Shown here in pieces: positions 40,740-49,932 of a stretch of DNA of 64,000 nt. Every line of letters starts with the position of its first letter. Position 1 is the first letter of the stretch. The position numbers were made by a program, and so were the translations under genes. The DNA is from Thermococcus celericrescens (GTDB lineage Archaea > Methanobacteriota_B > Thermococci > Thermococcales > Thermococcaceae), in assembly GCF_001484195.1 (NCBI RefSeq), contig NZ_LLYW01000018.1:42195-106194 (forward strand), given 5' to 3'. Below the pieces are notes generated by a model. That model did no database searches. It was not told the DNA's origin and saw nothing but the letters and a program-made list of their open reading frames with translations.

Positions 40740-41924
40740 TCACCTGTCTATGTCCGGCGGGCAGTTGTCAAGGGTCTTCAGGATGACCGGAACGTCCGCA
40801 AGGCGGGCTCCCTTGAGCAGTTCCTCAAGCACCGTGACACCGTGGCTCTGGCTCGGTCCCCTGACGTGGACGCGGTACGGCTTGTGGGTTCCGTCACTGA
40901 CGACGTAAGCGCCAAAGTCTCCCTTCGTGCTCTCGACGTGGGCGTAGGCGTCTCCCTTCGGCGGCTTGAACCTCGGCAGGGCCTTGAGCCTGGCGTCCTT
41001 CACCATGTACGGTCCGCTCGGCGGTCCCATGTCGAGGAGCTGTTCAAGGATGTAGAGGTCCTGCTCCATCTCGTACCTCCTCACAAGGATCCTGGCCAGG
41101 CTGTCGCCCTCCTTGAGCACCGGGACCTCGAACTCGAGCTCCGGATAGAGCAGATACGGGTCGTCCTTCCTGACGTCGTAGGGAACACCCACAGCGCGGA
41201 GGTTCGGACCGGTGACGGCGTGCTTCAGCGCGAACCTCTTGTCCATAACTCCTACTCCCTCAGTCCTCTCAAAGGTGATGTAGTTGTCGAAGAGTATCTC
41301 ATCGAAGTCCTTCATCTTGCCTTTGATGTACTCGACGGTGTCCCTGAGCTGGCGGAGCCACTTGTCGCCGGGTATGTCCCTTCTGACTCCTCCAGGCACG
41401 GTGTAGATGTGGTAGACCCTGCCTCCCGTGAGCTCCTCGAAGAGGCGCATGAACCTCTCACGGTAGGCAGCTGCCCACTGGCCGGCGGTGTAGAGACCTA
41501 TCTCGTTTCCAAAGCCCATTATCCAGAACATCCACGCGCTCATCCTGGCCATCTCGAGGACTACCGTCCTTATCCACTGGGCCCTCTCGGGAACCTCCCA
41601 GCCGACTATCTCATCAACGGCCATGGAGTAGATGTTCTCCGGCACATCGCTCTCTGGAACACAAATACGAAGGAGCAGGGCGATGTTGGTGAAGTAGGGT
41701 CTCTGCTCTGCGAGCTTCTCGAATCCCCTGTGGAGGAAACCCGGGTTGACGATGGCCTTCTCCACCCTGTTGCCGTCCATCTTGAGGATTATGCTGAAGT
41801 TCTCGGTCGCCATGTGCTGCGGACCGAAGAACAGCTCGTAGGTATCCTTGTCAATTGGGTGAAGATACATATCGTGTGCCTTTGCCTCTTTCTTAAGCTC
41901 CTTCGGGACTTCCAAATTTGCCAT
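40740..41924 (-). CDS. mbxL: Mbx/MBS large catalytic subunit (NuoD-type)
   Basis: 394 residues related to NiFe-hydrogenase large subunit and NuoD. The CxxC pairs that hold NiFe are not present: the N-terminal region reads RICVPESDVPENIYSMAVDE with one Cys, and the C-terminal region TLDNCPPDIDR with one Cys. This supports the sulfane-sulfur reductase (MBS, formerly Mbx) rather than hydrogenase (Mbh) identity. ATG 41924 follows GAGGTGAGG. Confidence 0.85.
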   Translation of the reverse strand: MANLEVPKELKKEAKAHDMYLHPIDKDTYELFFGPQHMATENFSIILKMDGNRVEKAIVNPGFLHRGFEKLAEQRPYFTNIALLLRICVPESDVPENIYSMAVDEIVGWEVPERAQWIRTVVLEMARMSAWMFWIMGFGNEIGLYTAGQWAAAYRERFMRLFEELTGGRVYHIYTVPGGVRRDIPGDKWLRQLRDTVEYIKGKMKDFDEILFDNYITFERTEGVGVMDKRFALKHAVTGPNLRAVGVPYDVRKDDPYLLYPELEFEVPVLKEGDSLARILVRRYEMEQDLYILEQLLDMGPPSGPYMVKDARLKALPRFKPPKGDAYAHVESTKGDFGAYVVSDGTHKPYRVHVRGPSQSHGVTVLEELLKGARLADVPVILKTLDNCPPDIDR

Positions 41925-41934
41925 TATCCTCACC

Positions 41935-42534
41935 TCATATCACGTAGTTGGTCTTGCTCTCGTCGTATCTGTCGAAATCCTCGCCGTAGATAGTCTTGAC
42001 GTAGCCGAGCATGTTGAAGTCCTTCCTGAGCGGATGCTTCTCGTACTCCCTCGGCTCGAGGATGAACGGACCGAGCCTCGGGTTGCCCTCGAATATAATG
42101 CCGAAGAACTCGTGGGCCTCCCTCTCGTAGGTCTCGGCGACCGGCCAGATGTCCATGACGGTCGGCATCTTTGCGTTCTCCCTGGGTATCCTCGTCCTCA
42201 CGAATGCGTGGACACTCTCACTGACGCTCCAGAGCTGGTAGACGAGCTCGAACTCGCCCTCCTTGAGCCAGTCAACGACGCTTATCTGGATGAGCATCTC
42301 GAACTTCTCACTCGCGAGCTCAAGGAACTCCTTTATCCTGTCCGCAGGGACTTTGAACTCAACGCGCCTCTCGCGTCTGACGTTGCCCTCGGCATAGGGG
42401 GCCTTCTCAAGCACCTCTGCGACCAGCTTCCCCTCCTTAGTGTCAGGGAGTTTTGGAGCCTCCACTTCCGGAACCTCCTGGGGCTTCTGCTCCTCAACCT
42501 TCTCCTCGACTTTGGGCTTCTCGTTCATATCCAT
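41935..42534 (-). CDS. mbxK: Mbx/MBS subunit K (NuoC-type)
   Basis: 199 residues. Contains the 30-kDa subunit signature YEREAHEFFGIIFEGNPRLG then FILEPREYEKHPLRKDF. The N-terminal 35 residues are Glu/Lys/Pro rich. It links the small and large catalytic subunits. ATG 42534 follows GGAGGTGG and overlaps mbxJ by ten bases. Confidence 0.85.
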   Translation of the reverse strand: MDMNEKPKVEEKVEEQKPQEVPEVEAPKLPDTKEGKLVAEVLEKAPYAEGNVRRERRVEFKVPADRIKEFLELASEKFEMLIQISVVDWLKEGEFELVYQLWSVSESVHAFVRTRIPRENAKMPTVMDIWPVAETYEREAHEFFGIIFEGNPRLGPFILEPREYEKHPLRKDFNMLGYVKTIYGEDFDRYDESKTNYVI

Positions 42535-43115
42535 GCCAGCCACCTCCTGGCGTCCTTCTCACGCCATCCTTCACCGAACAGTTCGTCCTGATTCTTCCTG
42601 TAGTACTCGTAGTTCTCCCTGTACCTCTTCCAGCCGTCGGCGGTTCCGTCCTCTATCTTGCGCATTATCTCCATTATTCCGTCCATGACTGCCTCCGCCC
42701 TCGGCATGCAGCCGGCTATGGCAACGTCAACCGGAAGGTACTTGTCGAACTGCTTGACCACATTGTAGGAGTCCCAGTAGACTCCGCCGTTTATCGGGCA
42801 TGAGCCGTGTATCATGACGTACTTGGGATCCTGCATCATCTCGTAGGTTATGATTATCCTCTTGAGGGTCTTCGGGGTGACGTAGCCCGTGATGAGGAAC
42901 AGGTCACCCATCCTCGGTGCCGGGTTGGGCATTATTCCAAAGCGCTCGAAGTCGTACCTGGCGGTGGCCAGCGGCGGCATCTCGATACCGCCGCATCCGG
43001 TACAGAAGGCCACTATCCAGAGGCTCTTCTTCCTGGCCCACTTGAACAGGGGCTCGAAGAGCTTGAACTCCTGGAGCTCGTAGTTTATGAACTCGTCATT
43101 CTTCCTCTCGCTCAT
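42525..43115 (-). CDS. mbxJ: Mbx/MBS small subunit (NuoB-type)
   Basis: 196 residues. Cysteines for the proximal 4Fe-4S cluster appear in FCTGCGGIEM, HGSCPINGG and AGCMPRAEAV, in the order of NuoB and hydrogenase small subunits. It passes electrons to the site in the large subunit. ATG 43115 (MSERKNDEFIN) follows GAGGTGATG. Confidence 0.87.
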   Translation of the reverse strand: MSERKNDEFINYELQEFKLFEPLFKWARKKSLWIVAFCTGCGGIEMPPLATARYDFERFGIMPNPAPRMGDLFLITGYVTPKTLKRIIITYEMMQDPKYVMIHGSCPINGGVYWDSYNVVKQFDKYLPVDVAIAGCMPRAEAVMDGIMEIMRKIEDGTADGWKRYRENYEYYRKNQDELFGEGWREKDARRWLAWI

Positions 43116-43125
43116 CCACATCACC

Positions 43126-44019
43126 TCACACCGTCAGGAGCACGGCTATTATTCCCAGTATGGTCGGCCACTTCCAGAAGAACTTGGCCGCCTGATCTAT
43201 GGTGAACCTCGGGTAGATGCTGGCCACGAATATCGCTATGAAGAGCACCGCTATCTGCTTGACCAGCAGCTCAAGCAGGTTGCTAGCTCCGCCGAGGAAA
43301 AGCACGGCAAAGAACGCCGTCTCTGCGAAGAGCTGAACCGCGTGCTGGGTGAAGAGTATGGCCGCGTGCTTGCCGCCGTACTCGACCATCGGACCCATGG
43401 AGATTTCCGCCGGGGCAGTGATGATGTCGAACGGCTCCAGTCCGAGCATCGCCTGGAAGACTATGTCGAAGACTATCAGGGCGAGGAGCAGCGCGGGAAC
43501 CAGCACGCTCCATCCCTGGGTCTGCTGGAGGGCCACTATCTCGCTGAGCTTGAAGGTTCCCCAGTGCTGGATGATGGCTATCAGCGCCAGGCCGTAGGGC
43601 AGCTGCATGGCCACCATGGTGAGCAGACCACGCTGGACACCGACCGCCGAGTACGGGTTGCCCGAGCTCATCGCACCGAGCATTATACCGAGCATCGGTA
43701 CCTCAAGGAGGTAGGCGACAACGATGAGGTCTGCGTTGGCGCTGAAGAGCTGGAAGTTGGCGAGGGGGATGAAGAGGAGCGCAGCTATGCTGGCCCCAAG
43801 CGCGAATATCGGTCCGAAGTCGTAGATGAAGCCGTGGGTAACGCTCTCCTTTTTGCCGAGGAGCTTGAGGGTGTCTATGATCGGCTGGTATATCGGAGGT
43901 CCGACGCGCCTCTGTATCCTGGCCATTGCCTTTCTCTCAATGCCCATGAAGATGAAGCCCATGAAGGTGGCGTATATCAGCATTCCTATGACTTCAAGCA
44001 CGAGTTTCCAGTCTATCAT
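43126..44019 (-). CDS. mbxM: Mbx/MBS membrane anchor subunit (NuoH-type)
   Basis: 297 residues, eight membrane helices. Family signatures: FMGIERKAMARIQRRVGPPI near the N-terminus and EPFDIITAPAEISMGPMVEY in the middle. It anchors the catalytic arm and couples it to the ion-pumping module. Its place before mbxJ, rather than after mbxL as in Mbh, is the Mbx gene order. Confidence 0.88.
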   Translation of the reverse strand: MIDWKLVLEVIGMLIYATFMGFIFMGIERKAMARIQRRVGPPIYQPIIDTLKLLGKKESVTHGFIYDFGPIFALGASIAALLFIPLANFQLFSANADLIVVAYLLEVPMLGIMLGAMSSGNPYSAVGVQRGLLTMVAMQLPYGLALIAIIQHWGTFKLSEIVALQQTQGWSVLVPALLLALIVFDIVFQAMLGLEPFDIITAPAEISMGPMVEYGGKHAAILFTQHAVQLFAETAFFAVLFLGGASNLLELLVKQIAVLFIAIFVASIYPRFTIDQAAKFFWKWPTILGIIAVLLTV

Positions 44020-45864
44020 TCACAGCACCCCCCACAGCGCGAGTATAAGGAGCACTATCACCAGATACCATGAGTAGCTCTGGACGTTTCCGTTGTAGAA
44101 CGCCTGCCTGAGAGAGTCCGCGAAGTCCTCCGCCATGCCCGCTAACCTCTCGTAGAACCTGTCGAAGCTCCTCTTGAGCCAGAAGTCGAGGGCCTCGGCG
44201 AGTGGCCTGTAGAAGTTCTTCCTGATGCTCAGGTTGAACTCCTCAGTGACCGGGTTACCGGACTGGTAGGTGTTGGTCACGCTTATCTTCCTCACCTTTG
44301 CGCCGTAGAGGTATATCAGCCCGGCTATGGCGAGGCCTATCATGAGGACTATCGTCACGAGCAGGGCGTTGTAGGTTCCGGTCGGGGTAACAAGCTTGTA
44401 GTAGTCGCCGCCGACGACCTCTCCACCGAGCATCTTGTTTATGTACCCCGTGACCAGGCCCGGAGCCACACCGAAGAGCAGATTCGGGATGGCCAGTATG
44501 GCCATGGCTATCAGGAGCGGAAGCGGGGCCTCCTTGACGTCCTCAAGGTCGCTCGGCCTCTGACCGAACCAGACGGAGTAGAGGAACCTAACAACGTAGG
44601 CAAAGGCCAGGCCGCTTCCGAGGAATATTGCACCTGCGACGAGGGGCATGTGGGCGCTGATGGCCGCCTCGTAGATGAGCCACTTGCTGGCGAAGCCCGC
44701 CAGCGGCGGGATTCCCGAAAGGCTCAGCACCGCTATGAGGCCCATCGCGAAGGTGAACGGCATCTTCTCAGCAAGGCCTCCCATGTCCTTGAACTGGGTC
44801 TTGCCGGTCTGGAGGATTATCGCCGCGGTCACGAGCCAGAAGAGGCCCTTGAAGACCGCGTGGCTGAGCACGTGGAAGAGGCCTCCCGCGAATCCCAGGG
44901 TGCTTCCGAGGCCGAAAGCGAGCAGTATGTAGCCGACCTGGCCAACGGAGGAGTAGGCGAAGAGCTTCCTGATGTCCTCCTGAAGCACGGCCAGGAAGCT
45001 GGCTACCACGACGGTGAGGGCGCCTATCCAGGCGATTATGTACGCGAAGACCAGGTGGTTGTGGAAGGTTCCGAAGGCGGCGTAGAGCTTGTAGCCCATG
45101 AGGATGTAGAGCAGGAGGAAACCGTAAGCTCCGGCCTTGCTGAGGGCGCCGCTGAAGAAGGCGGTGTAGCTCTGGTCGGTCTCGCTGTAGGCTCCCGGCG
45201 CCCAGACGTGGAGCGGAAAGGCACCGGCCTTGACGCCGAAGGCGGTCAGGAAGAGGCCGAATATCACCGCCATCTCCCTGGTCGTTATGGTGCCCATGGC
45301 CGCGTCCATGTAGAGCGCCTGCCTGATGGACGCAAAGTCAAGGGCACCGGTCTTGGCGTAGAGCATTCCAATGGCTATGAGCATGGCGTAGGCGCCTATG
45401 ACGCTGAGCACGAAGTACTTGAGGGACTCGTGCCTGTTCCTCCTGAGCACCATCATGAAGCTGGCAAAGGTCATGAGCTCCCAGAGCAGGAAGAAGCCCA
45501 CGAAGTCCTGGCTCAGGAAGACGCCGAGCACTCCTGTGAAGCTCATCAGGGCGAAGAGCCAGTCGTAGCTCTCCCTGGAGGTGACGGCCATTCCGAAGGC
45601 CATCGCGAGGCCGACGAGGGAAGCGACGGCCGCGAAGTACCAGCTCATGGTGTTGAGCTGGAACTGGAGGGTGAACCCGCTGACGGTGAGCGAGTATTCG
45701 ACCGGCTCGCTGAGGACGGTTGAATAAAGCTTGGCCAGCATGGCCAGAGGTACGGCGGCACCGATGATGCCGATTCCCTCCCTGAGACCCCTGATGTCAA
45801 GCGCCCACGCGATGACACCGGCAATCAGGGGCGCGAGGAGGATGATAAGCAGCTCGTTGATCAT
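44020..45864 (-). CDS. Mbx/MBS antiporter-like subunit H' (NuoL/MrpA-D type)
   Basis: 614 residues with about 14-16 membrane helices. Proton-channel helices with conserved Lys and Glu appear in FLLWELMTFASFMMV, GVKAGAFPLHVWAPGAY, HVLSHAVFKGLFWLVTAAI and GIPPLAGFASKWLIYEAA. A second NuoL-like subunit after subunit H marks this operon as Mbx/MBS. The C-terminal extension after about 500 may be the lateral helix. ATG overlaps the H stop by four bases. Confidence 0.85.
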   Translation of the reverse strand: MINELLIILLAPLIAGVIAWALDIRGLREGIGIIGAAVPLAMLAKLYSTVLSEPVEYSLTVSGFTLQFQLNTMSWYFAAVASLVGLAMAFGMAVTSRESYDWLFALMSFTGVLGVFLSQDFVGFFLLWELMTFASFMMVLRRNRHESLKYFVLSVIGAYAMLIAIGMLYAKTGALDFASIRQALYMDAAMGTITTREMAVIFGLFLTAFGVKAGAFPLHVWAPGAYSETDQSYTAFFSGALSKAGAYGFLLLYILMGYKLYAAFGTFHNHLVFAYIIAWIGALTVVVASFLAVLQEDIRKLFAYSSVGQVGYILLAFGLGSTLGFAGGLFHVLSHAVFKGLFWLVTAAIILQTGKTQFKDMGGLAEKMPFTFAMGLIAVLSLSGIPPLAGFASKWLIYEAAISAHMPLVAGAIFLGSGLAFAYVVRFLYSVWFGQRPSDLEDVKEAPLPLLIAMAILAIPNLLFGVAPGLVTGYINKMLGGEVVGGDYYKLVTPTGTYNALLVTIVLMIGLAIAGLIYLYGAKVRKISVTNTYQSGNPVTEEFNLSIRKNFYRPLAEALDFWLKRSFDRFYERLAGMAEDFADSLRQAFYNGNVQSYSWYLVIVLLILALWGVL

Positions 45865-47347
45865 GCTCCCACCCCCATCAGTGGAACGTTCTTAATGTAC
45901 TGGGCCACATTGAAGATATCGTTTCCAGCCTTCTGGGCGATGCTCCAGGCGTAGTCGGGGTAAACGCCTATGACTATCACGAGGGCCGCGAGGAAGAGCA
46001 GCATGAGGCTGACGGCAAGTCCCTCGTTTATCCTCTCGCCCTCTCCGGCGAACCACATTGTGTGTATCAGCCTGAAGTAATAGACCGCCTCGACGACGCT
46101 GGCCGTCAGGACGACCGCGGCGGCCCAGGCGTAGTCCGCGCCGATGGCGGCGAGGAGGATTCTGAGCTTGCTCCAGAATATGTTGAACAGCGGTATTCCC
46201 ACGGCGGCCACCGCTCCGACGGTTATGGCGAAGGCGGTCAGGGGCATCCTCTTTCCAAGGCCCTCGAACCTCTCCATCTCCGCCCCGCCGAGGGTAACCG
46301 CGACGTGCCCGACGGCGAGGAACAGGAGGGCCTTGACTATGGCGTGGTTCACCATGTGGAAGACTCCTGCATCGACACCGCTCTGGGTTCCGAGGGCGAA
46401 GGCGAGGGCTATAAGGCCTATCTGGGCTATACTGGAGTAAGCTATCATCCTCTTGACGTTTCTCTGCCTAAGCGCCGCGAACTCGGCGACGAAGACGGTG
46501 AGGGTGGCCATTATTATGAGCAGCTTGAGGACCGAACCCCAGCTCTCGACGGCCTGCATGAGGTAAAGCAGCCTGGCCATTGCGTAGAGGCCCGCCTTGA
46601 CGACGAATGCCGAGAACATGGCCGTTATCGGGTGCGGCGCGGCCTGGTAGGCGTCGGGCGCCCAGGCGTTGAGCGGGAAGAGCTCGGCCTCAACGGCCAG
46701 GCCGAAGACTATAAGCGCCAGCCCGACCTGGGCGACGGTGGCGTTCATGTTACCGGCGAGCTGGGCTATCTGGGCCATGTTGAGGGTTCCGAGCGAGCCG
46801 TAGATGAGGCTATGCCAATAAGGAAGAAGCTTGAGCCTATTCCTCCGAGGACGATGTACTTCATTGAAGCCTCGGCCGCCTCACCGGTCTTGTTGTAGGC
46901 GGTTAAAGCGTAGGCGCTGATGGCGGTTATCTCCATGAAGACGAAGAGGTTGAAGATGTCTCCCGTCGCTATCATGCCGGTGGCTCCGAGCATCAGCAGG
47001 AGGAACAGCATGGCGTACTTGTCTATCGGCTCGACCTCGATGGCTTTGAGGCTGAAGACTGCCATCATGAAGCTGACCGCGGCAACGATGAGCACGAAGA
47101 GAGCCGCGAAGTGGCCGATGTAGAGGTTGATTCCAACGGGCGGTCTCCAGGCGCCGGCCATGACTATTATCGGCTGTCCAGTGGTGTAAACCTGCTGGAA
47201 GATCCACGCCGCGATTCCGGTCTGGACTGCGGTGATGGCTATGAGGTAGTACTTAACGGCCTTCTTTCCGGCCCCCTTTATCAGGGGCACGAAGAAGGCG
47301 CTTATGAGGGGCAATGCTATGAGGAGTGAAGCGTACTGCCCGTTCAT
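45861..47347 (-). pseudogene. mbxH: Mbx/MBS antiporter-like subunit H (MrpD type), frameshifted
   Basis: Homologue of MrpD/NuoN that forms a proton or Na+ path. The N-terminal piece (47347 to about 46810, MNGQYASLLIALPLISAFFV to KYIVLGGIGSSFFLIGI) and the C-terminal piece (NMAQIAQLAGNMNATVAQVG to 45861) are in different frames. Adding one G in ATAGCC at about 46810 gives GIGLIYGSLGTLNMAQIAQL, a perfect join, about 495 residues. No homopolymer is present. The rest of the operon is intact, so either an error or a recent mutation. Confidence 0.85.
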
Positions 47348-47688
47348 CCTCTCAACCTCCTTATCTCCTCAACGTTAAGGGTTCCGTACTTCTCGTGGAG
47401 TATCATGGCGACACTAAGGGCCATGGCGGTGGTGGCAACGCCTATGACTATCGCCGTGAGAACCAGCGCCTGGGGAATCGGATCAACGGCCTGGTTTGGC
47501 CCGATTCCCTCGCTCAGTATGGGCGCGCTCCTTCCGGCAACGTAGCCGATGCTGACCAGGAGGAGGTTCACGCCGGTCTCCATTATGCTGAGCCCGATGA
47601 GCATCTTAAGGAGGTTCTTCTTAACGAGGACTGCGTAGAGGCCTATCAGTATGAGGGAGATGGCACCGAAGTAGTAGACTGAAATCAT
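47344..47688 (-). CDS. mbxG: Mbx/MBS subunit G (MrpC/NuoK type)
   Basis: 114 residues, three membrane helices. NuoK/MrpC signature NLLKMLIGLSIMETGVNLLL then DPIPQALVLTAIVIGVATTA. ATGA overlap with the genes on both sides. Confidence 0.85.
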   Translation of the reverse strand: MISVYYFGAISLILIGLYAVLVKKNLLKMLIGLSIMETGVNLLLVSIGYVAGRSAPILSEGIGPNQAVDPIPQALVLTAIVIGVATTAMALSVAMILHEKYGTLNVEEIRRLRG

Positions 47689-48392
47689 TCGCTCACCTCC
47701 TCCTTGACCATGTTGTCGATGATTCCGCTCAGCTCGGTGCCGACCTTGAGGCCGATGATGGTGTAGATTATGGGGATGAATCCTCCGCTGAGGAGCCTGC
47801 CGATGTTGTCAACGCCGAAGCCCCAGTCCTGCCATATCCAGTCGTAGAGGAAGTAGCCACCTATGGCAAGGCCTATGAGGCCGACGAGCACGTAGGCCAT
47901 TCCAACCGCACCCTCGGTCTTCTCGAAGGCCTTGTGGGGTATCTCGTAGGCGGTGAAGGCCATGTAGAGCAGCAGGAACGCGGTGGCTATGGTGGCTCCG
48001 CCGGGGAATCCTCCACCGGGGGTGAGGTGTCCGTGGATGAAGATGTACGCACCGAAGAGCATCACAAACGGCACGAGGAGCCTGGTTCCGGTCGTGAGAA
48101 CTATCGAGCCCTCGGTCTTGGCGGTCCTCTGCTTCTTCCTCCTCCAGAGGAGAGCACCCACGCCGGTTGAGGCTATGAACAGAACGGTGACCTCACCGAG
48201 GGTATCGAATCCACGGTAGTTAACGACTATTGCGGTGACGGCGTTGACCGCGCCGGTCTGTTCCTTAACGTGGTCAAGGTAGTACTGGGCAACGAGCATC
48301 CTGTCCTGCCCGAAGGGAACTCCGGCGAGTCCCTGGGCAATCCAGTAGCCTATGAGGAGCAGGGAAATTATCGCGAGCGCACGTTTGAGCAT
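47685..48392 (-). CDS. Mbx/MBS fused MrpA-C-terminal/MrpB-type subunit
   Basis: 235 residues. The first 90 (ALAIISLLLIGYWIAQGLAG, NYRGFDTLGEVTVLFIASTG) correspond to the MrpA C-terminal or MbhE part; the rest (FVMLFGAYIFIHGHLTPGGG, FPGGATIATAFLLLYMAFTA) to MrpB or MbhF. In Mbh these are two genes; here they are fused, as in Mbx. ATG 48392 follows GAGGTGGTG; the open frame to 48410 is not needed. Confidence 0.82.
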   Translation of the reverse strand: MLKRALAIISLLLIGYWIAQGLAGVPFGQDRMLVAQYYLDHVKEQTGAVNAVTAIVVNYRGFDTLGEVTVLFIASTGVGALLWRRKKQRTAKTEGSIVLTTGTRLLVPFVMLFGAYIFIHGHLTPGGGFPGGATIATAFLLLYMAFTAYEIPHKAFEKTEGAVGMAYVLVGLIGLAIGGYFLYDWIWQDWGFGVDNIGRLLSGGFIPIIYTIIGLKVGTELSGIIDNMVKEEVSE

Positions 48393-48394
48393 TT

Positions 48395-48679
48395 TCACCA
48401 CCTCACCCACCAGCCGGGCTTCTCCTCTTCCTCGGTCTCAAAGCGCTGGGTTCTCTTGATGGCGAAGATGAATATCGCACCACTGAGCGCTGCGCCTATG
48501 GCAGCCTCTGTCATTGCGACGTCCGGGGCCTGCAGCATGAAGAACAGCAGCGACGCGAATAGACTCACCGCCGCCATTCCAACTGCCGCCGCCAGGAGGT
48601 CCCTCCACTCGACGGCGAGCACTGCGGAGATTATCATTATGCCCACTATCAGGTACTCGATAAGTGCTATGCCGTTCAT
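48395..48679 (-). CDS. mbxD: Mbx/MBS subunit D (DUF4040, MrpA-like segment)
   Basis: 94 residues, three membrane helices (ALIEYLIVGIMIISAVLAVE, LAAAVGMAAVSLFASLLFFM, VAMTEAAIGAALSGAIFIFA). The APDVAMTEAAIG motif is typical of MrpA C-terminal segments. ATGA overlap with mbxC. Confidence 0.85.
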   Translation of the reverse strand: MNGIALIEYLIVGIMIISAVLAVEWRDLLAAAVGMAAVSLFASLLFFMLQAPDVAMTEAAIGAALSGAIFIFAIKRTQRFETEEEEKPGWWVRW

Positions 48680-49095
48680 TCCTCACCACCCTCCTCAGCG
48701 GGTGTTTCTTCGGATGCCGCGGGGGCCTCAACTTCCTCCCTCTCCTTACCTTCCAGGTGCTCGCGGTACTTATCGACAACGCTGCCCTCCCAGAGGGGTA
48801 CGCCGCTCTTGTATGCGGCCCTGATGAGGGCGTGGGCGCTTATTGGGTTGGTGAGCAGCAGGAAGATCGCGATGACCACGGTCTTGGTGAGCCATGCCGC
48901 GCTTCCGAAGTCGGTACCGAGCGCCCAGATGCCAACACCGACCATGACACCGAGGCTTCCAAGGGTCGCGCTCTTGGTCGAGGTCTGCATCCTGTTGTAC
49001 ACGTCGGGCATCCTGATGAGACCCAGGGCTGACAGCAAGTAGAAGAACGTTCCTATGAGGACGAGGGCTTCCCCTATCGCAGCCAGAGCGTTCAT
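48676..49095 (-). CDS. mbxC: Mbx/MBS subunit C (MrpG type)
   Basis: 139 residues; three membrane helices with GTFFYLLSALGLIRMPDVYN and RMQTSTKSATLGSLGVMVGV, the MrpG/MnhG signature, plus an acidic C-terminal tail. Overlaps mbxB by four bases. Confidence 0.85.
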   Translation of the reverse strand: MNALAAIGEALVLIGTFFYLLSALGLIRMPDVYNRMQTSTKSATLGSLGVMVGVGIWALGTDFGSAAWLTKTVVIAIFLLLTNPISAHALIRAAYKSGVPLWEGSVVDKYREHLEGKEREEVEAPAASEETPAEEGGEE

Positions 49096-49346
49096 AGTCC
49101 TCCCTCCATGTAGCGCGCGAATGCTATGACTCCACCGAAGGCGAGTATCGCGTAGACCAGGGCCACGTCGAGGAATATCATGCGCTCGTAGTAGAGTGCG
49201 AAGAGCACCATGAGTCCAGCGGTGATGGTGGTCATGATATCAACCGCAACGAGCCTGTCGACGGTAGTCGGTCCCCTGAAAACCCTGTACACGCTGAGCA
49301 GCGTTGCTATCGCTATCAGGGCGAGGTAGATGTTTATCCCTATCAT
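49092..49346 (-). CDS. mbxB: Mbx/MBS subunit B (MrpF type)
   Basis: 84 residues; YRVFRGPTTVDRLVAVDIMT is the MrpF/MnhF signature, with three membrane helices. Overlaps mbxA by four bases. Confidence 0.85.
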   Translation of the reverse strand: MIGINIYLALIAIATLLSVYRVFRGPTTVDRLVAVDIMTTITAGLMVLFALYYERMIFLDVALVYAILAFGGVIAFARYMEGGL

Positions 49347-49873
49347 CCGAAGATCACCTTCAGGAACTTTTCGAAGGGAACGGTTATTCCCTCGGAGGAG
49401 GCCTTAACGTGCTCTTCTTCGCTCTCGGTCAGGGCCTCATCCGGAACCCATATCCAGTGGATGAAGTACTCATCTTCGTCAACATCGAGGGTTATTGTTC
49501 CGGGGGTCAGCGTTATCGAGTTGGCCAGGGCGAGCTTTCCGACATCGCTGCTGAGAACGGTTTTGCACTTCACTATTCCGGGCCTTATGGGTCTCTTGGG
49601 GTGGAGGACCCTGTAGGCAACGTCGAGGTTGGCCATGATCATGGCCCAGAGGAAGTAGGGGATGTACGCTATCATGTACGCTATCCTCTTGGGGTGGAGG
49701 TTCGCCAGGCCGTTGGTGGTGAATATCTCGTAGGTGAATGCCGCGACTATGAGCGACAGCAGTAGGCCGAATCCCAGCTCCTGTACGTCCAGGCTAGCCG
49801 TTATGGCCAGCCATATCAAGAACAGTACGATCACCGTGTACAGGTATCTGCTTATTTTGCTTGCTTCTCCCAT
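49343..49873 (-). CDS. mbxA: Mbx/MBS subunit A (MrpE type)
   Basis: 176 residues, two membrane helices and a soluble C-terminal part with LANSITLTPGTITLDVDEDE, the MrpE/MnhE signature. First gene of the leftward operon mbxABCDFGHH'MJKLN. In Pyrococcus this complex oxidises ferredoxin, reduces sulfane sulfur chains and pumps ions. ATG 49873 follows GGAGGTTGATGAT. Confidence 0.87.
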   Translation of the reverse strand: MGEASKISRYLYTVIVLFLIWLAITASLDVQELGFGLLLSLIVAAFTYEIFTTNGLANLHPKRIAYMIAYIPYFLWAMIMANLDVAYRVLHPKRPIRPGIVKCKTVLSSDVGKLALANSITLTPGTITLDVDEDEYFIHWIWVPDEALTESEEEHVKASSEGITVPFEKFLKVIFG

Positions 49874-49932
49874 ATCATCAACCTCCAGCGGTTGGTGGAC
49901 ATGTCCGAACAGAGTTAAGGGAAGCTAATCTT

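Noticed and set aside
40713..47682. Very long plus-strand open frames opposite the Mbx operon (for example 40713-41993, 44650-45723)
   Set aside because: They lie antisense to well-identified subunit genes and have His/Arg/Glu-rich compositions typical of the complement of GC-rich coding DNA.
40039..49873. Membrane-bound hydrogenase (Mbh) as identity of the operon
   Set aside because: Gene order with H, H', M before J, the fused E/F-type subunit and the missing NiFe cysteines fit Mbx/MBS.
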